This document shows, piece by piece, positions 6,260 to 7,862 of a stretch of DNA of 7,862 bases. The notes under the pieces were generated by a model that worked only from the letters and a program-made list of their open reading frames with translations, ran no database searches and was not told the DNA's origin. Origin of the DNA: Flavobacteriales bacterium (GTDB lineage Bacteria; Bacteroidota; Bacteroidia; Flavobacteriales; UBA7430); assembly GCA_024959975.1 (NCBI GenBank), contig JANXFM010000068.1:1-7862 (forward strand), written 5' to 3'. The position numbers and the translations under genes are program-made. How positions within the stretch are numbered: the stretch's first letter is position 1; each line of letters opens with the position of its first letter.

Positions 6260-7029
6260 CCAAAGCGTAGGTGTTTTACGGTTAGTCCTTCATTTTTCAG
6301 TTCCATCAGGGCATCAATTCCAATTTGAATATGATCTTTCACATATTCTCGGGTTACCATTTTATCGCTTTCTAAAGTTTTCACACCCTCGGGAACCATC
6401 GGCTGATCGGAAACAAGTAACAATGCTCCACAAGATATCTGATTTACAAAACCAACGGTAAAGAGCGTTGCAGTCTCCATATCAATTCCCATGCAGCGAC
6501 TTTCTCTTAAATACGCTTTAAACTCTTCATCGTGCTCCCAAACACGTCTGTTTGTCGTAAATACCGTTCCGGTCCAATAATCGCGTTCATGATTACGAAT
6601 GGTCGTAGAGATGGCCTTCTGTAATGCAAAAGATGGTAAAGCCGGAATTTCTGCCGGCAAGTAATCATCTGAAGTCCCCTCACCTCTTATGGCTGCAATA
6701 GGAAGAATTAAATCGCCGAGTTCATTTTTCTTTTTTAACCCTCCGCATTTCCCAAGAAACAACACGGCTTTGGGCTTGGTAGCACTCAATAGATCCATAA
6801 TAGTAGCGGCATTAGCACTTCCCATACCAAAGTTGATCATTGTTACTCCATTTACTGTGGCATTAGGCATAGCTTTATCCAGACCATTGATCTTACAATG
6901 ATGAATTTCTGCAAACTCATTTAAATAATGTTGAAAGTTAGTGAGCAAAACATATTCACTCATTTCAGACAATTCAACACCAGTGTATCTTGGTAGCCAA
7001 TCTTTTACTATTTCATTTTTGTTTTTCAT
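6256..7029 (-). CDS. amn: AMP nucleosidase, short form
   Basis: This enzyme hydrolyses AMP to adenine and ribose 5-phosphate, a cytosolic step of purine turnover. From the ATG at 7029 the protein has 257 residues, beginning MKNKNEIVKDWLPRYTG, which fits the compact form I know from Bacteroidota. An in-frame ATG at 7080 would add 17 residues of unfamiliar sequence and nearly reach the divergent gene, so I reject it. The nucleoside phosphorylase fold is shown by INFGMGSANAATIMDLLSA (65-83), FLGKCGG (91-97), IAAIRGEGTSDDY (111-123), the ribose-binding block MGIDMETATLF (180-190), and SDQP (207-210) with the probable catalytic Asp208. It lacks the long N-terminal regulatory domain of E. coli Amn (about 480 residues). 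Its stop codon shares the palindrome TTAA with the holA stop. Confidence 0.95.
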   Translation of the reverse strand: MKNKNEIVKDWLPRYTGVELSEMSEYVLLTNFQHYLNEFAEIHHCKINGLDKAMPNATVNGVTMINFGMGSANAATIMDLLSATKPKAVLFLGKCGGLKKKNELGDLILPIAAIRGEGTSDDYLPAEIPALPSFALQKAISTTIRNHERDYWTGTVFTTNRRVWEHDEEFKAYLRESRCMGIDMETATLFTVGFVNQISCGALLLVSDQPMVPEGVKTLESDKMVTREYVKDHIQIGIDALMELKNEGLTVKHLRFG

Positions 7030-7064
7030 AAATAACTTATTGTATTTTTTATCTGCGTTTAATG

Positions 7065-7072
7065 TATATTCG
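7065..7072 (+). promoter_or_regulatory. Weak candidate -7 box for the HsdR_N-like gene
   Basis: TATATTCG matches TAnnTTTG at all but one fixed position. A TTG (7040-7042) lies 22 bases upstream, and the ATG at 7089 follows by 16 bases, a geometry like that at holA. The whole divergent spacer with amn is only 59 bases, so promoters for both genes must be packed or overlapping. Confidence 0.3.
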
Positions 7073-7088
7073 TTTCTCAACTGTATCT

Positions 7089-7535
7089 ATGCAAGAACTA
7101 AATTTACCTAATTATTCCATTAAACTCAAAAAGGAGCATAATAAGACCTTGATCTTCGACCCTGTACGAAAGAAATATATCGTTCTTACTCCGGAAGAAT
7201 GGGTACGTCAGAACTTCATTCAATTTTTGATTCAAGAGAAGGGTTACCCCGCTTCTTTAATGGCTATAGAAATGGGAATTGATGTAATAAACACTAAAAA
7301 ACGCTGCGACATCGTACTCTATAACAATAAGGGCTTACCACATATTATTGTAGAATGTAAAGCACCCTCAATAAAAATTTCTCAAGACACCTTCGATCAG
7401 ATTGCTCGTTATAATATGACACTCAAAACAGAACTACTGATCGTTACCAACGGCATGGAACATTATATCTGCATGATGGATCATGAAAATAAACGCTATC
7501 AGTTTTTAAAAAATATACCAATGTGTGAGTACTAG
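7089..7535 (+). CDS. Stand-alone HsdR N-terminal-type nuclease domain protein
   Basis: A 148-residue protein resembling the N-terminal nuclease domain of type I restriction R subunits (HSDR_N type) without helicase domains. The PD-(D/E)xK core is visible: Asp74 in KKRCDIVLY and the Glu89-x-Lys91 pair in HIIVECKAP, followed by a Q-x3-Y motif, Gln104-Tyr108 (QIARY), as in RecB-like nucleases. The block RKKYIVLTPEEWVRQ (27-41) is typical of the small family I know from Bacteroidota, often near holA. The catalytic residues look intact, but substrate and role are unknown; with no HsdM or HsdS genes nearby, a restriction function is not supported here. The start at 7089 (MQELNLPNYS) fits homologues better than the ATG at 7062, which adds nine unrelated residues. 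The gene is divergent from amn. Its last codons and stop lie inside a tandem repeat. Confidence 0.87.
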   Translation: MQELNLPNYSIKLKKEHNKTLIFDPVRKKYIVLTPEEWVRQNFIQFLIQEKGYPASLMAIEMGIDVINTKKRCDIVLYNNKGLPHIIVECKAPSIKISQDTFDQIARYNMTLKTELLIVTNGMEHYICMMDHENKRYQFLKNIPMCEY

Positions 7536-7570
7536 GTAAAAAGTACTAGGTAAAAGGTACTAGGTACAGG
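7529..7570. repeat. Tandem array of three 14-mers (two heptamers each)
   Basis: The units are GTACTAGGTAAAAA, GTACTAGGTAAAAG and GTACTAGGTACAGG. Each splits into two heptamers that start with GTA, giving six GTA-led heptamers in a row. The first unit contains the final Tyr codon and TAG stop of the upstream gene. Confidence 0.85.
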
Positions 7571-7583
7571 AAAAGGGTTTGTG

Positions 7584-7680
7584 GTCATCCTAAGCCTGCC
7601 TGCGGCAGGCAGGCCTGCCAGAGGTAAGCCTATCAGAGGTAGGAAATCCTGCCGAAGGACCCCCCCCCCTTGACGGGGAG
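7584..7680. repeat. REP-like element with nested palindrome and poly-C tract
   Basis: Starting with GTCATCCTAAG, this holds a near-perfect 21-base palindrome: arms GCCTGCCTGC (7594-7603) and GCAGGCAGGC (7605-7614) around one G. There follow two diverged copies of a 14-base unit (7613-7626 GCCTGCCAGAGGTA and 7628-7641 GCCTATCAGAGGTA), CCGAAGGA, and ten Cs (7660-7669). A small CCCC-TTGAC-GGGG hairpin closes it. The string GCCTGCCTGCGG is shared with 377-388. Confidence 0.75.
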
Positions 7681-7699
7681 AATTAAAAACTGTAAACTG

Positions 7700-7727
7700 G
7701 TTAGTCGTTGGTGGTTGGTGGCAGGTT
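7700..7727. repeat. Degenerate heptamer array GTTGGTG
   Basis: Seven-base units GTTAGTC, GTTGGTG, GTTGGTG, GCAGGTT. The two central copies are perfect and the flanking ones have diverged. Confidence 0.6.
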
Positions 7728-7732
7728 TTAAA

Positions 7733-7760
7733 ATCACTCATCACTGATCACTCATCACTG
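7733..7760. repeat. Heptamer tandem array ATCACTS
   Basis: Four 7-base units alternate strictly between two versions: ATCACTC, ATCACTG, ATCACTC, ATCACTG. The pattern can equally be read as two copies of one 14-mer, like the array at 7529-7570. Confidence 0.85.
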
Positions 7761-7811
7761 GTAAAATAAAGGAGCAGTACGATACCCTCAACGTGAAACT
7801 TAAAACGTTCA

Positions 7812-7833
7812 CTTTAGGGACTTCAAGTTCTTA
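7812..7833 (+). repeat. ACTTTAGG-type repeat, copy B
   Basis: This is the plus-strand counterpart of the copy at 5055-5076, with 20 of 22 bases identical. It sits just before the possible end of a minus-strand gene and is preceded by a GTGAA/TTCAC inverted pair. Confidence 0.7.
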
Positions 7834-7838
7834 AACTT

Positions 7839-7862
7839 TTAAATTTCCTCCACAGCCTGGCT
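7839..7862 (-). CDS. Possible C-terminal end of a minus-strand gene at the window edge
   Basis: Read inwards from the window edge on the minus strand, one frame gives SQAVEEI followed by TAA (7839-7841). Frames ending PGCGGNLKV and ARLWRKFKSLRT are also open, so the frame is not settled. A gene end here would fit the change from repeat-rich to plain sequence at about 7840. The evidence is too short for any product. Confidence 0.25.
   Translation of the reverse strand, partial: SQAVEEI

Noticed and set aside
6689..6901. A 70-codon plus-strand frame opposite amn
   Set aside because: It is antisense to conserved AMP nucleosidase motifs; its hydrophobic look follows from the opposite strand's codons.
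7030..7080. Upstream ATG at 7080 as the amn start
   Set aside because: The added 17 residues do not resemble known short AMP nucleosidases, whereas MKNKNEIVKDWLPRYTG from 7029 does; the longer start would leave no room for promoters.
7062..7088. ATG at 7062 as the start of the HsdR_N-like gene
   Set aside because: The nine extra residues are unlike the family; MQELNLPNYS from 7089 fits it, and a candidate -7 box overlaps the extension.
7532..7744. A 70-codon minus-strand frame in the right-hand gap
   Set aside because: It runs through the poly-C tract, palindrome and heptamer arrays; the Pro/Gly/Leu-rich translation is a product of the repeats.

Overview
The window looks like chromosomal DNA from a member of the Bacteroidota, most likely a flavobacterium. 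The grounds are low GC, the near absence of Shine-Dalgarno sequences, promoter -7 boxes of the form TAnnTTTG, a short bacteroidetal AMP nucleosidase, a Bacteroidota-type YidC, and a decayed SusC/TonB-receptor-like barrel. No genus can be named from the sequence alone.

Layout, left to right: the C-terminal end of an ABC-F ATPase (+, cut by the window edge); a repeat-rich gap; the operon pyrG-yidC (-, CTP synthase then membrane insertase, 4 bases apart) ending in a GAAA-loop terminator; a broken remnant of a TonB-dependent receptor (-, 4108-4574) with one frameshift and one internal stop; a strong bidirectional terminator; a 50-residue cysteine-bearing small protein gene (-, 4632-4784); a gene-poor gap with short tandem repeats, a poly-C tract and a REP-like motif; holA (+, DNA polymerase III delta), tail-to-tail with amn (-, AMP nucleosidase); a divergent single-domain HsdR_N-type nuclease-like gene (+); and a final repeat-rich gap leading towards what may be the end of another minus-strand gene.

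The intact large genes are ordinary housekeeping genes of nucleotide metabolism, replication, translation and membrane biogenesis. They do not form a single pathway. I see no complete defence system, phage, IS element, CRISPR array or RNA gene.

The most unusual material lies between genes. Nearly every gap holds short tandem arrays with a 7-base period (once 8) but a different unit sequence each time, and two arrays start within or directly at a stop codon. There are also two GC-rich palindromes sitting inside REP-like elements, two poly-C tracts, and a diverged inverted pair of another repeat. The previously unlisted small protein and the decayed TonB receptor are the other items worth following up.
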